This document shows, piece by piece, positions 16,749-26,026 of a stretch of DNA of 49,041 nucleotides (the stretch's first letter is position 1; the number at the start of each line of letters is the position of its first letter). The translations under genes and the position numbers were made by a program. The stretch is from an uncultured cyanobacterium (GTDB lineage Bacteria > Cyanobacteriota > Cyanobacteriia > PCC-6307 > Cyanobiaceae), in assembly GCA_903935205.1 (NCBI GenBank), contig CAIZQU010000027.1, forward strand, positions 1-49,041, written 5' to 3'. The notes beneath the pieces were generated by a model that did not search any database, had not been told where the DNA came from, and saw nothing but the letters and a program-made list of their open reading frames with translations.

Positions 16749-19700
16749 CAGCTCGCACCCCCGGCCTGGCGACCGCCACGGCGACGGGCTCCGGAGGGCC
16801 CGGGACGGGGGCTGGCGAGGGGATCCCCGCCAGCGGGGGGATCGCTGGAGACGCCGGCATCGAGGGCCGCGGCGGCGGCCGGGATGCCCGGGGCGCCGCC
16901 GCCGCCGGCCAGGGCGCGATCGAGGGCCAGGATCCGCCCCAGGGGGGGGCGCTCCACCACCATGCCGGGAACCGGCCCAGGGGCGCCCCCCATCGCCAGC
17001 GGACCGGGCGTACCCCTGAGAAACACATAGGCGTAGCCGCCCAGATCCCGCTCCGGCGCGTAGCCCGGAAGGCGCCAGCCCAGGTAGCGGTGCAGGGCCA
17101 CGAGATAGAGGTGGGCCTGGAGGGGGTAGTGGCTGGCGGCCATCAACCGGGCCATCGATTCTTGGTCGTAATAGCGGGGACCGCAGGCCAGCGGCCGCCC
17201 TTCCCCATCCCGTCGCCCCAGCCAGTTGCTCTTCCAGTCGAGCACCCACCAGCGGCCATCGCCATCGCCATCGCCGCCGGCATCGGCTCGGAAGACCAGA
17301 TCGATCGAACCGGTGAGGAAGCCGCTGCTGTCGATCGGCAACCGGGCCAGGCTGGCGGCGTACCCGGCAGCGAACAGGCCACCGGGATGGGCCGCGAAGG
17401 CCTCGGCGAGGTCGGCGGCCCGGACAGGGGCCAGGGTCAGATCGAAGTTCATCTCATGGAGCCGCCGCCCGCGGGGCAGATCGGCAACCCGCAGACCCCC
17501 CAGGGCCCCGCCGAAGGGTGTGGTGCGCATCAGCTCAAGCCCCTCCAGCAACGGCTCGATCGGCTCCTGATCCAGGCCGGCGCGCCGCAGCTCCCGTTCC
17601 ACCAGGGCGGGGGCCTCGCCCAGCCACAGGCTCTCGCTCAGCTCGACCCGCTCCAGGATGCGATGCAGGCAGTCGCCGGCGGTGGCGCCGCGCGGGAAGC
17701 GGCCCAGGGGACCCTGATCGGGCCAGCCCAGCCCAGGGGGCGCCAGCTCGGAACCATTCGCCGCGGCGGCGTCCAGAGCGGCCGAATCGGAGTCCGGTCG
17801 GCCAGGCAGGGCCTGAGCCGGTTCAGGCCTGGGCGAATCAGGCCTGGGCGAATCGGGCGGCATTGGTTCGGATGGGGCCCGCTGCGGCTGCCCCTGGCCG
17901 CTCGCCTGAGGGATGGACCCGATCGCCATGGCCTGGGGAAGGGCGGGATCGGCGGTGTCGCGCCCCGAGTCCAGGACCAGGGGATCGAGGGAACCATGGC
18001 TGCTGTGGGTCCAGCTGCTGTAACTGCTGCGGCCCCAGCGGCTGTCGAGGCTGCGGCGGGGCACCGGTCCGGTGGCCAGGGGTTCGCCGCTGGGTTCGGG
18101 ACGCGGCGGCGCGGCACCCCGCTCTGGCGGATCGAGCAGACGGATCGGCAGTCCACGGTTGGCGATCTCCGCTGCCAACCGCTCCCGCCAGCGGGCCGGC
18201 GGTAGGGAGGCGAGGTGGTCATCCTCCAGGTCTGCCAGGGGATCACCGGCAAACAGCCAGGGAAGCAGGGGAGCGGCCTGCTGGCCGGCGGCCGGGCCCC
18301 AGGCCAGCACCAGTCGATGGCAGGCCCGGGTGATCGCCACGTAGGCCAGGCGCTCCCGCTCCTCCTCTTCCGCCAGGCGGTGCTGGCGCTGGGCCTGGTG
18401 ACCCCGACCCCAGGCGGTGCTGAGATGCAGATCGAGATGGGGCCTGGCGGCAGGATCGGGCTGCCAGCGGCGGCCGATCCGCGCCGGACCCCGGCCGCCG
18501 CCGCCCGCCGATTGCCAGAGATAGGGGCAGATCACCAGCGGGAACTCCAGACCCTTGCTGCGGTGGATCGTGACCACCGCCACGGCACCGTCGCGCCGAT
18601 CGCTCTGGGCCTGATGCTCCTCCGGCACCAGCCGCTCCTCGGCCAGCCGCAGCCGTCGCAACCAGTCGGCGGCGGCGGCGGCATCGAGCTGCTCGGCGTG
18701 AATCCGCTCCTGCACCAGCTCCGCCACCTGCTGCAGATCCGCCAGCAACCGACCACCCCAGGCCAGGGAGGCGAGGGTGTCGGCCGCCAGCCAGTCTCCA
18801 AGCAGCCCCAGCAGGCCGCGGCGACGCAGCTGGCGGGCCAGGCCTTCGAGCCGACCCGCCAGGGTGCTCCAGCCGGCCGAACCGGTGGCGGCGATGGTGG
18901 CGGCACTCCACCCCTGCAGGGGAGAGGCGGCCAGCAGACGCAGACGGTTGAGGTCGGCCGGATCGGCGAGGGCATCGAGAAAACGCTGCAGGGCCGTGGC
19001 TCCCGCCGTGGCGAAGACATCGGCGCGGCTCACCAGGCGCGAGGGGATGCCGCAGCGCTCCAGGGCCTGACGCAGCTGCTCGGCCTGGCGGTGGTTGCTC
19101 ACCAGCAGGCAACAGTCGTCCGGCTCCAGGGGACGCTCCCCCTGCGGACCCTGCAGCCGCAACCCCTCGCCGAGGGTCTGGACGAGGTAAGCGGCGATCC
19201 CCTCGGGCAGCCGCACCTCCAGCTCACTGCGGCTGGGGAGGGCAGCAGCGTCCGGATCGGGGGGACCGAGCCAGAGCAGATCGATCGGCGCTCCCGTCGG
19301 CCCGGAGCGGTTGGCGCGGGCCTGCACCGGCGGCACCGGCAGAGCGGAGCGGAGCAGTCCCGGGGCCATCAGGGCATTGCAGGCCTGCACCAGGGCCGCG
19401 GTGGAGCGGCGATTCTCGAGCAGATCGAAGCAGTCGCCAGCCGCCTGGGCGGCGCGGCGGTAGGTGGCCAGATCACCCCCGCGGAAGCGGTAGATCGCCT
19501 GCTTGGGATCACCCACCAGCACCAGGACATGCTGCCCCTGCCCGAAGGCCCGGCGCAGGATCCGCCACTGGATCGGGTCCGTGTCCTGGAACTCATCGAC
19601 CAGCGCGGCCCGGTAGCGCTGGCCGACCGCCTCCAGCAACGGCGAGGGCTGGGCCTGATCGAGGCCGGGATCCAGCTGCTCGAGCAGTCCCGCAAAGCTG

Positions 19701-20890
19701 ACCACTCCCCGACGCTCCCGCCGCCGGGCCAGTTCGGCGCGGCCCCAGTGGCAGGCGTGCAGCAGCACCACCTCGGCCGGGCCATCCACCAGGGCCGCGA
19801 TCGCCCGCAGCAGGGACTCCCGGGGCAGCCGCTCACCGGCCCCCTGCTCAGCCTCGTAGCGCCGCGCCAGCTTGGCGAAGGGGCCTGGGTGGAAGTAACC
19901 GCTCAGCAACTCCTGGGCTCGCACCGCCTCGTAGCACCCTGCGGCCGGCTGTTGGGCGATCCAGGCATCGAGTTCGGCCACCCGGTCCTTGCGGGGCCTT
20001 GCCGCATAGGGCGTGGTGGAGACCTTGCTGATGCCGGCGGCCGCCTGTTTCCAGCTGGCGGCGGCGGCGCAGAAATCGGCCTCCAGGGCGGCCCCATCGG
20101 CCTGCCAGCGATCCAGGAAGCGGCGCCAGCGCCCCTCGAAGGAGGCCGGCAGGACCTGGGGCAGCGGCTCGCCGGCCGCGAGGTCGGCGGGGAGGGGATC
20201 GAGGGCCAGGGCCGGGTCACCATCGAGGCTGGCGAGCAGACCCACCAGCAGCTCGGGCGACAGCCGGGCCGCCTGCAGGCCCGCCAGCAGGTCGACGGGC
20301 AGGGCGAGCACCTGCTGTTGCCAGTAGTCGTGAACGACCTGCTCGACCAGGCCATCGCTCTGGGATTCGACCCGCAGCTCGGCCGGCCGGCCGGCCTCCA
20401 GGGCTTGGCGTTGGAGGGTACGGGCGCAGAAGCCGTGGATGGTGGTGATGTCGGCGGCATCGAGCTCCTCGAGGGCCAGGAGCAGGCGTCCCCGCAGCAG
20501 GGCGACCTGATCCGGCGGTTGGTCTGCGATCCAGGCGGCGAGCCAGCCGCGCAGGGTTGGATCGACCCCGGCCCCAGGATCCGGGACACTGGTCGCCCCT
20601 GGCGGAGCCGCGATGGACCAGCTGGCCTCAGCCAGCTCCTGGCGAACCGCGGAGGTGGCCTCCAGCAGGGTGAGGGCCTGCTGGAGGCGGCGGGCGATCC
20701 GATCGCGCAGCTCGGCCACGGCGGCTTCGGTGAAGGTGACCACGAGCAGCTCGCGCAGGGCCCAGCCCCGTTCGGCCACCAGCCGCAGCACCAGGTGGGA
20801 CAGGGCGAAGGTCTTGCCGGTGCCGGCGCTGGCTTCGAGCAGGCGGATGCCTGGATCGAGGGGGAAGGCGTTGGCCTCGAAGGGCTTCAT
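16748..20890 (-). CDS. recB: RecB, exonuclease V beta subunit (helicase-nuclease)
   Basis: This is a 1380-residue RecB. The N-terminal UvrD-like 3'-5' helicase has Walker A EASAGTGKTFALSHL (22-27), the TFTEAAVAELRDRI motif, the DEFQDTDPIQW Walker B, and RSKGLEFPLVICPYLW late in the helicase. A Pro/Ser/Asp-rich linker (about residues 970-1060) with a short duplicated PDSPRP element precedes the C-terminal PD-(D/E)XK nuclease, with GSIDLVFRAD and VLDWKSNWLG as catalytic positions. A GDGDGDG run inserted just before the active site is unusual. The start overlaps the recC stop by ATGA (20887-20890). With RecC and RecD it repairs double-strand breaks and degrades foreign DNA. Confidence 0.95.
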   Translation of the reverse strand: MKPFEANAFPLDPGIRLLEASAGTGKTFALSHLVLRLVAERGWALRELLVVTFTEAAVAELRDRIARRLQQALTLLEATSAVRQELAEASWSIAAPPGATSVPDPGAGVDPTLRGWLAAWIADQPPDQVALLRGRLLLALEELDAADITTIHGFCARTLQRQALEAGRPAELRVESQSDGLVEQVVHDYWQQQVLALPVDLLAGLQAARLSPELLVGLLASLDGDPALALDPLPADLAAGEPLPQVLPASFEGRWRRFLDRWQADGAALEADFCAAAASWKQAAAGISKVSTTPYAARPRKDRVAELDAWIAQQPAAGCYEAVRAQELLSGYFHPGPFAKLARRYEAEQGAGERLPRESLLRAIAALVDGPAEVVLLHACHWGRAELARRRERRGVVSFAGLLEQLDPGLDQAQPSPLLEAVGQRYRAALVDEFQDTDPIQWRILRRAFGQGQHVLVLVGDPKQAIYRFRGGDLATYRRAAQAAGDCFDLLENRRSTAALVQACNALMAPGLLRSALPVPPVQARANRSGPTGAPIDLLWLGPPDPDAAALPSRSELEVRLPEGIAAYLVQTLGEGLRLQGPQGERPLEPDDCCLLVSNHRQAEQLRQALERCGIPSRLVSRADVFATAGATALQRFLDALADPADLNRLRLLAASPLQGWSAATIAATGSAGWSTLAGRLEGLARQLRRRGLLGLLGDWLAADTLASLAWGGRLLADLQQVAELVQERIHAEQLDAAAAADWLRRLRLAEERLVPEEHQAQSDRRDGAVAVVTIHRSKGLEFPLVICPYLWQSAGGGGRGPARIGRRWQPDPAARPHLDLHLSTAWGRGHQAQRQHRLAEEEERERLAYVAITRACHRLVLAWGPAAGQQAAPLLPWLFAGDPLADLEDDHLASLPPARWRERLAAEIANRGLPIRLLDPPERGAAPPRPEPSGEPLATGPVPRRSLDSRWGRSSYSSWTHSSHGSLDPLVLDSGRDTADPALPQAMAIGSIPQASGQGQPQRAPSEPMPPDSPRPDSPRPEPAQALPGRPDSDSAALDAAAANGSELAPPGLGWPDQGPLGRFPRGATAGDCLHRILERVELSESLWLGEAPALVERELRRAGLDQEPIEPLLEGLELMRTTPFGGALGGLRVADLPRGRRLHEMNFDLTLAPVRAADLAEAFAAHPGGLFAAGYAASLARLPIDSSGFLTGSIDLVFRADAGGDGDGDGRWWVLDWKSNWLGRRDGEGRPLACGPRYYDQESMARLMAASHYPLQAHLYLVALHRYLGWRLPGYAPERDLGGYAYVFLRGTPGPLAMGGAPGPVPGMVVERPPLGRILALDRALAGGGGAPGIPAAAAALDAGVSSDPPAGGDPLASPRPGPSGARRRGGRQAGGAS

Positions 20891-23800
20891 CCGCCGCCCC
20901 TCCGCCGTGGGGATGGCCTGGCCCCGTCCTGATCGGCAGCCGCCAACGGGGCCTCGAACAGGTCGGCAGCCAGCTCGGCGAAGGCACCGCTGAGCAGTTC
21001 GGCCACCGGCAGGTCGCCGCCGAAGCAGGCCACCATCTCAGGCCGGCTCCGTTCTCCGGGTCGCTGGGGATCCCCCTCCCAGCGCTGGCGGGCGACCTCC
21101 AGCCCCGAACCCGTCCGGCCCCGCTCCCGCTCCCACCAGCTCCAGCCGGTGCGGGGTGGCACCGGGCTGCAACTCAACCGCCAGCGTTCTCGCAGCGCGC
21201 CGAGCCGTGTCAACTCCTCCCGCGCCCAGCCTGGATCTGGCGCCTGGAGGGTCAGGGTGCTGAAGCGATCGCCGCTGTCGCGGGCCAACAGCACCCCGCG
21301 ACCGGGGGCCCGGCCGGGATCGGGAGCGGCGGCGCAGGCCAGCAGCAGCTGCAGCCAGAGGTCCAGATGGTGGGGGGCATCGGCTTTGCCGAGGTGCAGC
21401 ACCAGCACGGCGCCGCCCTGCCAGCGCTGGCTGGCCCGCCAGGGTCCCCAGGCCAGGTCGCCGCTCCAGGGTGAGCCGAGGGCGAGGGCCTGTTCTTCGA
21501 GGCTGCGCCGACGCTGCTCCAGTCGGCGGGCCTCCAGGGCGGCCGCATTGCGGGGGGGCAGCAGCCCCTGACCCCGGCAGCTGTGCAGCCAGTCCTCCTC
21601 CGCCCGAGGGGCCTGGGGGTCGCCCTCGATGGCCCGCAGCAACGCCGCCCGCTCCCGTTCACCCAGGCTCAGGGGCTCGAGATCCTCCAGGCTTCGATCC
21701 CATTCGGCGGGGCGAAGGCCCAGGCCCGCCAGCCAGTGGCGCTGGGGCTCCATCAGCCAGGCCCGCAGATCGGCGAAGGGATCCTCCACCGGCCCGGGGC
21801 GCTCGGCATCGGCGGCCGCCGCATGCGGCGGCATGGGACGGCGCTGCAGCGGCGGCTGGCCCCGGGTCTGGGAAAGATCGAGCAGACGGCGGGCGGCGAG
21901 CTGGCGGCGATCGCAGCTGGCGGGGGGGCGACCGTGACGGGGCTGGAAGTTGGCGCGCTCCAGGGGGCTGGCCGGATGCTCCACCAGCAGGTCGGCGGCC
22001 CCGGGGCCGAGGGCAGCCGCCAGCCAGTCGAGCCACTGACGCACCGGCGTGGCCGGCTGCAGGGCCTCACCATGGCGATCATCGCAACTCTTCCAGCTGA
22101 TCAGCAGCCGGCTGCGGGCTGAAAGCAGGGCTTCGAGCAGCACATAGCGGTCCTGGTCGGAGGGCTGGGGATCGCCGAGCCGGCGTCGACGCTCCATCAG
22201 ATGGAAACCTGGCCGGCCCCCGGGGCGCGGGAAGACGCCGGCATCGAGGCCCATCAGCACCACGACCCGGTGGGGGATGGCCCGCATCGGTTCGAGGGCG
22301 CTGATCGTCAGGGCGCCGCTGCGATGGCCGAAACGGCCGCTGTCAGCAGCGAGCGCCTCCCGCAGCACCGCCGCCACCACCGGAGCCTCCAGCTCCAGGG
22401 CGGTGCCACCCGCCAGCTCCTGCCAGCCATCGATGCTGGCGAGCAGGGTCGGCAGCTCGGCAGCACCATCGCCGCCGTCCGCGAACAGGTCGGTGAGCAG
22501 AGCCCGCAGCCGCTCCGCCCAGCCATCGGCGCTGGTGGGGCGGCCGAGCACCGCCAGCCAGTGGCGCAGGCGGGTGAGCAGGTGCAACCAGCGGCCGGTG
22601 AGTTCCAGGGGCGCGCCACTGGCGGCCGGGGCGACGGGGGCCTCCTGTCCCGGGGCCAGGCCTGGCTGTTCCGGCAGCACCAGGCCGAGCAACAACCGGT
22701 CGATCGCCCATCCGAGCGAGTGGGTGGGATCGCCGCCGCGGTCGCGGCCATCGAGGCCCCAGCGGAAGCCGACCCTCTGCAGCAGGGAGCCGAGGCGGCC
22801 GGTCTCGGCGGCGCTGAGCCCGAAGCGCTCCTGCAGGGCAGGGCAGGCCAGCACCACCTCCAGGCCGCTGGCGGTCAGGCGCTCGCCGGCGAGGGGCAAC
22901 AGGGCCAGCAGGGCAAGGGCGATGCCGCCCTCCCCCTGGAGGCTGCGATCGGTCAGACGCCAGGGAAGCACCACGCCGGTGGCTTCGCTGTCGCCGAAGA
23001 CCGCCCCCACCAGGGGTGCCAGCCGATCCACCTGGGGGGTCATCACCAGGATGTCCCGCGGTTCGAGGCTGGGATCGTCGTGGAGCAGTTGCAGCAGGCG
23101 ATCGCGCACGATCTGCACCTGGCGCAGATCGCCCGGGCAGGCATGAAACTCCAGGGAGTGGTCGCCTGGCTCCAGCCGCAGGGCCGAGGCGGGACGGTCG
23201 GCGGCCAGCTGATCCTGGAGCTGATGGAGCAGGGGAGCCGTGGCCGGGCTATCGGAATCGGGGGCTGCCTCGGCGCAGGGTTCGGGGGTGTTGAGCAGAA
23301 ACAGGGCACTGTCCTGGCTGTCGCCGATCTGGTCCTCGCCGGTTCCCTCAAGCAACTGCTGGAACTCGGCCCCCAGCCGCCCGAACCGGGCTTCCAGACC
23401 CTGGGCTTCCAGCAGCCAGTCCGCGTCGAGGGGTTCAGCCAGGGCGAGGGAATCGCTGAGGCGCTGGCGGCGGCTGGCACAACGGCGCCAGAGATCGGGA
23501 CAGGGGCTGAGCAGGTAGATCTCCACCGGGCGCGGCCCGCAGAGGGCCTGCAGCAGCCGCACCTGCACCGGCGCCAGGCTGCTGACGCCGAACAAACGCA
23601 GGGGTGGAGCGTCGGGATCGGGGGGAAGGGTTCGCAGCCTGGCGATCGCCCGCTCCGCCCGCAGGCCGAAGGGTTCGCCATCGAGCCGTTGGCGCAGGGC
23701 TCGATAGAGCAGGGGCTGCCAGAGCTGGCTGGTGGGCAGGGGTTCGCTGTCGTTTTCCTGATCGCGGCCCTCCTCCCAGGCCCGCAGCAGATCCGGACGG

Positions 23801-24249
23801 TACAGGGCGTAATCATCGAAGGCATCGGCGATCGCCCGGGCCAGGGTCCAGGTGTCCAGGCGCAGCTGGCGGCTCGGGTCCCGCCCCTGAAGCCATTGGC
23901 CGAGGGATTCCGCCCTGGGATGGGCCGCCAGTTCGGGCAACAGGGGCAGCACGCTCCAGACCAGCCGTTCGGCCCGCCAGGGATCGACGGCGGGGTCCGG
24001 TGCGGAGGCTTCCGGTGCAAGCAGCTCTTCCACCAGGGTCCGCAGCTTGCTGCCGGGAAAGGGGAAGCGCAGGTTGGCGGCGATGCCGCCGAGTTCCACG
24101 GCCAGCCGTTCCCCCAGCCAGCGGCTGGTGGGCCAGGTGTTGACCACCACCTCCACCGGCGTGAACGGATCGGGGGGATCGAGGCGCAGGGCCGCACCCA
24201 GCACGGCGGCCAGGAGCTCGATGCGGTTGCCTCGGTAGACCTTCAGCAT
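20887..24249 (-). CDS. recC: RecC, exonuclease V gamma subunit
   Basis: This is a 1120-residue RecC that starts MLKVYRGNRIELLAAVLGAAL. It has the family features VVVNTWPTSRWLGERLA, FPFPGSKLRTLVEELL, FGVSSLAPVQVRLLQAL, ILVMTPQVDRLAPLVGAVFGD and, in the C-terminal half, RVVVLMGLDAGVFPRPGGRPGFHLM. RecC recognises Chi and splits the duplex, and carries inactivated helicase and nuclease folds. It is the first gene of the recC-recB-recD operon. No overlap exists with the phosphatase gene upstream (125-bp gap). Confidence 0.95.
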   Translation of the reverse strand: MLKVYRGNRIELLAAVLGAALRLDPPDPFTPVEVVVNTWPTSRWLGERLAVELGGIAANLRFPFPGSKLRTLVEELLAPEASAPDPAVDPWRAERLVWSVLPLLPELAAHPRAESLGQWLQGRDPSRQLRLDTWTLARAIADAFDDYALYRPDLLRAWEEGRDQENDSEPLPTSQLWQPLLYRALRQRLDGEPFGLRAERAIARLRTLPPDPDAPPLRLFGVSSLAPVQVRLLQALCGPRPVEIYLLSPCPDLWRRCASRRQRLSDSLALAEPLDADWLLEAQGLEARFGRLGAEFQQLLEGTGEDQIGDSQDSALFLLNTPEPCAEAAPDSDSPATAPLLHQLQDQLAADRPASALRLEPGDHSLEFHACPGDLRQVQIVRDRLLQLLHDDPSLEPRDILVMTPQVDRLAPLVGAVFGDSEATGVVLPWRLTDRSLQGEGGIALALLALLPLAGERLTASGLEVVLACPALQERFGLSAAETGRLGSLLQRVGFRWGLDGRDRGGDPTHSLGWAIDRLLLGLVLPEQPGLAPGQEAPVAPAASGAPLELTGRWLHLLTRLRHWLAVLGRPTSADGWAERLRALLTDLFADGGDGAAELPTLLASIDGWQELAGGTALELEAPVVAAVLREALAADSGRFGHRSGALTISALEPMRAIPHRVVVLMGLDAGVFPRPGGRPGFHLMERRRRLGDPQPSDQDRYVLLEALLSARSRLLISWKSCDDRHGEALQPATPVRQWLDWLAAALGPGAADLLVEHPASPLERANFQPRHGRPPASCDRRQLAARRLLDLSQTRGQPPLQRRPMPPHAAAADAERPGPVEDPFADLRAWLMEPQRHWLAGLGLRPAEWDRSLEDLEPLSLGERERAALLRAIEGDPQAPRAEEDWLHSCRGQGLLPPRNAAALEARRLEQRRRSLEEQALALGSPWSGDLAWGPWRASQRWQGGAVLVLHLGKADAPHHLDLWLQLLLACAAAPDPGRAPGRGVLLARDSGDRFSTLTLQAPDPGWAREELTRLGALRERWRLSCSPVPPRTGWSWWERERGRTGSGLEVARQRWEGDPQRPGERSRPEMVACFGGDLPVAELLSGAFAELAADLFEAPLAAADQDGARPSPRRRGGG

Positions 24250-24302
24250 CGGCTTGCCACCCGTGGATCCTGGGCTGCCCCTGGGGAAGCGGGGGTCAGG
24301 AA

Positions 24303-24332
24303 TCCGCCACGGATCGGCCGTGTGGTGGCGGA
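24303..24332. terminator. Hairpin between the phosphatase gene and recC
   Basis: An 8-bp perfect stem (TCCGCCAC / GTGGCGGA) with a 14-nt loop lies in the 125-bp gap after the phosphatase stop. Only a short T pair follows on minus, so termination would be weak. It may instead lie in the recC leader. Confidence 0.3.
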
Positions 24333-24374
24333 GACGGCTGGGGCTGGGTTGGAAGCCGGACCCAAGGTGCTCCC

Positions 24375-25052
24375 TCAGCCGATGCTGGTGAGCCGCGCCG
24401 GCAGGAAGGCGGGACCGGCAGGCCGGGGACCGTCGGCGTGGATCGAGAGAGCGGTCTCGGGGCAGTAAGCGGTGAGGCGCCCGCCGTAGCAGGCGCCGGT
24501 ATCGATCAGCACGATGGCCTGGCCCCGACCCACCCGTCGCACCCGCTGGCCTGGGGTGTGGCCGACGATCACATCGCCGAAGCGGCCGTCGTAGGCCTCC
24601 CAGAAGGCTTGGCGGATCGAAAGATGGGGCTGCCAGCCGATCGGATCGAAACCGGCATGGGTGGCGACCCAGCCGGTGCCCCAGAAGGCGGTGGGCAGGG
24701 CGGCCAGTCGGTCCGTCCAGGCGCGGCAGCAGCGATCACCGAGCTGGCGGTAGGTGTCGCAGCCGGCCAGATGGCGCCAGGCCAGCCAGCCCTCCCCCCG
24801 CAGATCCTCGAGGAGGGACTGCTCATGGTTGCCTCGCAACCACACCGCCCGACCGGACTCGACCAGGGACCAGACCCGTTCCATCGCCTGAAGGATGCGG
24901 GGTCCACGGTTGATCACATCACCGCAGAAAATCAGCTTGTCCCGTTCTGGAAGCCGAGCCAGCAAGGCCTCGAGGGTCTCGGAACAACCGTGGACGTCCC
25001 CGATGATCCAATGGTGGTAACCATCGGTCGCGGGGCTGGGAGGGGGCGTCAT
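24375..25052 (-). CDS. PPP-family metallophosphoesterase
   Basis: This is a 225-residue calcineurin-like phosphoesterase of the bacterial PPP (PrpA/ApaH-like) type. The di-metal motifs are intact: GDVHG (18-22), GDVINRG (44-50), GNHE (74-77), then THAG and GHTP (IVGHTPGQRVRRVGRG). The length fits protein-serine/threonine phosphatases, and the C-terminal ApaH extension is not visible. The substrate could be phosphoprotein or a dinucleotide polyphosphate; the sequence does not decide. It is transcribed toward recC. Confidence 0.86.
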   Translation of the reverse strand: MTPPPSPATDGYHHWIIGDVHGCSETLEALLARLPERDKLIFCGDVINRGPRILQAMERVWSLVESGRAVWLRGNHEQSLLEDLRGEGWLAWRHLAGCDTYRQLGDRCCRAWTDRLAALPTAFWGTGWVATHAGFDPIGWQPHLSIRQAFWEAYDGRFGDVIVGHTPGQRVRRVGRGQAIVLIDTGACYGGRLTAYCPETALSIHADGPRPAGPAFLPARLTSIG

Positions 25053-25156
25053 CAGGTGGGGGCTGCATCGACAGTCTTGCGGGTGGTGCGCCCTTCTGTC
25101 AGCCCCTGCTCACGGCTTGGTCCCCGAACCGGCGAAACCGGCACGGAGTCACCCTC

Positions 25157-25597
25157 ATGGCCCTGGATGCAGCTGATACGGTGCCACGAGCGGAAGCGGT
25201 GGCCATGGATCCGTCATCACGACCGGTGGCGCAGCGGGTGGCGCTGCTGGTCAAGGCCCTGAACGGGGCCAAGCGCACCAATGAGGCCCTGGCCCGCTGC
25301 AGCGATGGTGAGGCGATGCTCGAGGTGCTGCTCGATGCCTCCCGCAAGCTCAGCCTCGGCCTGAGCCGCCGCGATCTGCTGGAGACGCCCCCGATCCGCG
25401 ATTGGATCTGGTGGAAGAACAAGGAAGCCCTGCTGACGATCGGCGACAACAAGCCCCGCTATCAGCAGGATGGCGGACAGGGCCGTCCCGGGCGAGGCAC
25501 CAGCCCTCCGGTCAGCGGAGATGACACCAGCGCGGTGGTCCCCGTGGAACCTCAGGCCCCCCAGGAGCCGCGGCGTCGCTTCCTGGGTTTGTTCTGA
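25157..25597 (+). CDS. Conserved-type hypothetical protein
   Basis: This is a 146-residue soluble protein without a signal or membrane segment. Residues 25-90 form the compact part (VALLVKALNGAKRTNEALARC, then LSLGLSRRDLLETPPIRDWIWW), followed by a disordered Gly/Pro tail ending in RRRFLGLF. The layout weakly recalls Nif11-type N-terminal domains, but I would not assign it. An internal ATG at 25205 (MDPSSRPVAQRV) is an alternative start. It is divergent from the phosphatase gene. Confidence 0.7.
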   Translation: MALDAADTVPRAEAVAMDPSSRPVAQRVALLVKALNGAKRTNEALARCSDGEAMLEVLLDASRKLSLGLSRRDLLETPPIRDWIWWKNKEALLTIGDNKPRYQQDGGQGRPGRGTSPPVSGDDTSAVVPVEPQAPQEPRRRFLGLF

Positions 25598-25620
25598 ACC
25601 CCAGCTCCCGGCGCTCCGCT

Positions 25621-25649
25621 GGCTCCGGGCGGAGCCGCGGTCTCCTTTT
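25621..25649 (+). terminator. Probable terminator of the hypothetical gene
   Basis: A GGCTCC-GGGC-GGAGCC stem (25621-25636) lies 23 nt after the stop and is followed, after a short GC stretch, by CCTTTT. This is a moderate intrinsic terminator candidate. It ends where the 16-bp tandem array begins. Confidence 0.4.
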
Positions 25650-25727
25650 GAAGCTGTCAGGTTGAAGCCTGTCAGGGCCGAAGCCTGTCAGGGCCGAAGC
25701 CTGTCAGGGCTGGAGCCTGTCAGGGCC
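25650..25727. repeat. 16-bp tandem array
   Basis: Four consecutive 16-nt units (GAAGCCTGTCAGGGCC and close variants) occupy 25664-25727. They are preceded by a shorter degenerate unit at 25650-25663. The AGCCTGT core also occurs in the terminal repeat of the element beginning at 25754, so array and element may be related. The reverse complement resembles the 14-bp duplication at 29577-29604. Confidence 0.85.
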
Positions 25728-25753
25728 GGTGAGGGCCCGCTGACCGCCGGGAC

Positions 25754-26026
25754 CTCAGGAGCCTGTTGCGCGTAGCCGCATCGGCTCCAAATCCCTGGGG
25801 AGATCCCGCGACACAACGGAACAGGATCTCCCATCGATCTCATCCGCCTTGCGATTGCGGCGCCGTGCCAAAGGGCAGATGGATGGCACGGCAGCAGATC
25901 TTGCGATGACGGTGCAGAGATGTCCTGGATGCCCTTTGTCTCAGGATGAGGCCGCGATAGTCGCCGCTTCGGGTCCGTCATGGTTCAGGGCCTGGCCTGT
26001 CGACCTACGCGCAACAGGCTCCTCAG
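25754..26026 (-). mobile_element. Dispersed repeat copy A, 273 bp, MITE-like
   Basis: The element is bounded by 22-bp inverted repeats (25754-25775 and 26005-26026) with 21 of 22 positions matching; the shared core is AGGAGCCTGTTGCGCGTAG. No protein is encoded. The interior folds into at least two hairpins: GGGAGATCC/GGATCTCCC (25798-25832) and GCCGTGCCA/TGGCACGGC (25862-25892). A second copy of nearly the same length lies at 34683-34956 and a decayed one at about 7146-7241. The right terminal repeat contains the ycf54 stop codon. No target-site duplication is obvious. The strand was chosen by the reading shared with copy C. Confidence 0.8.

Noticed and set aside
16749..17249. N-terminal extension of RecD
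   Set aside because: It lies wholly within recB in another frame and has no RecD similarity. ATG 16748 overlaps the recB stop, as expected for an operon.
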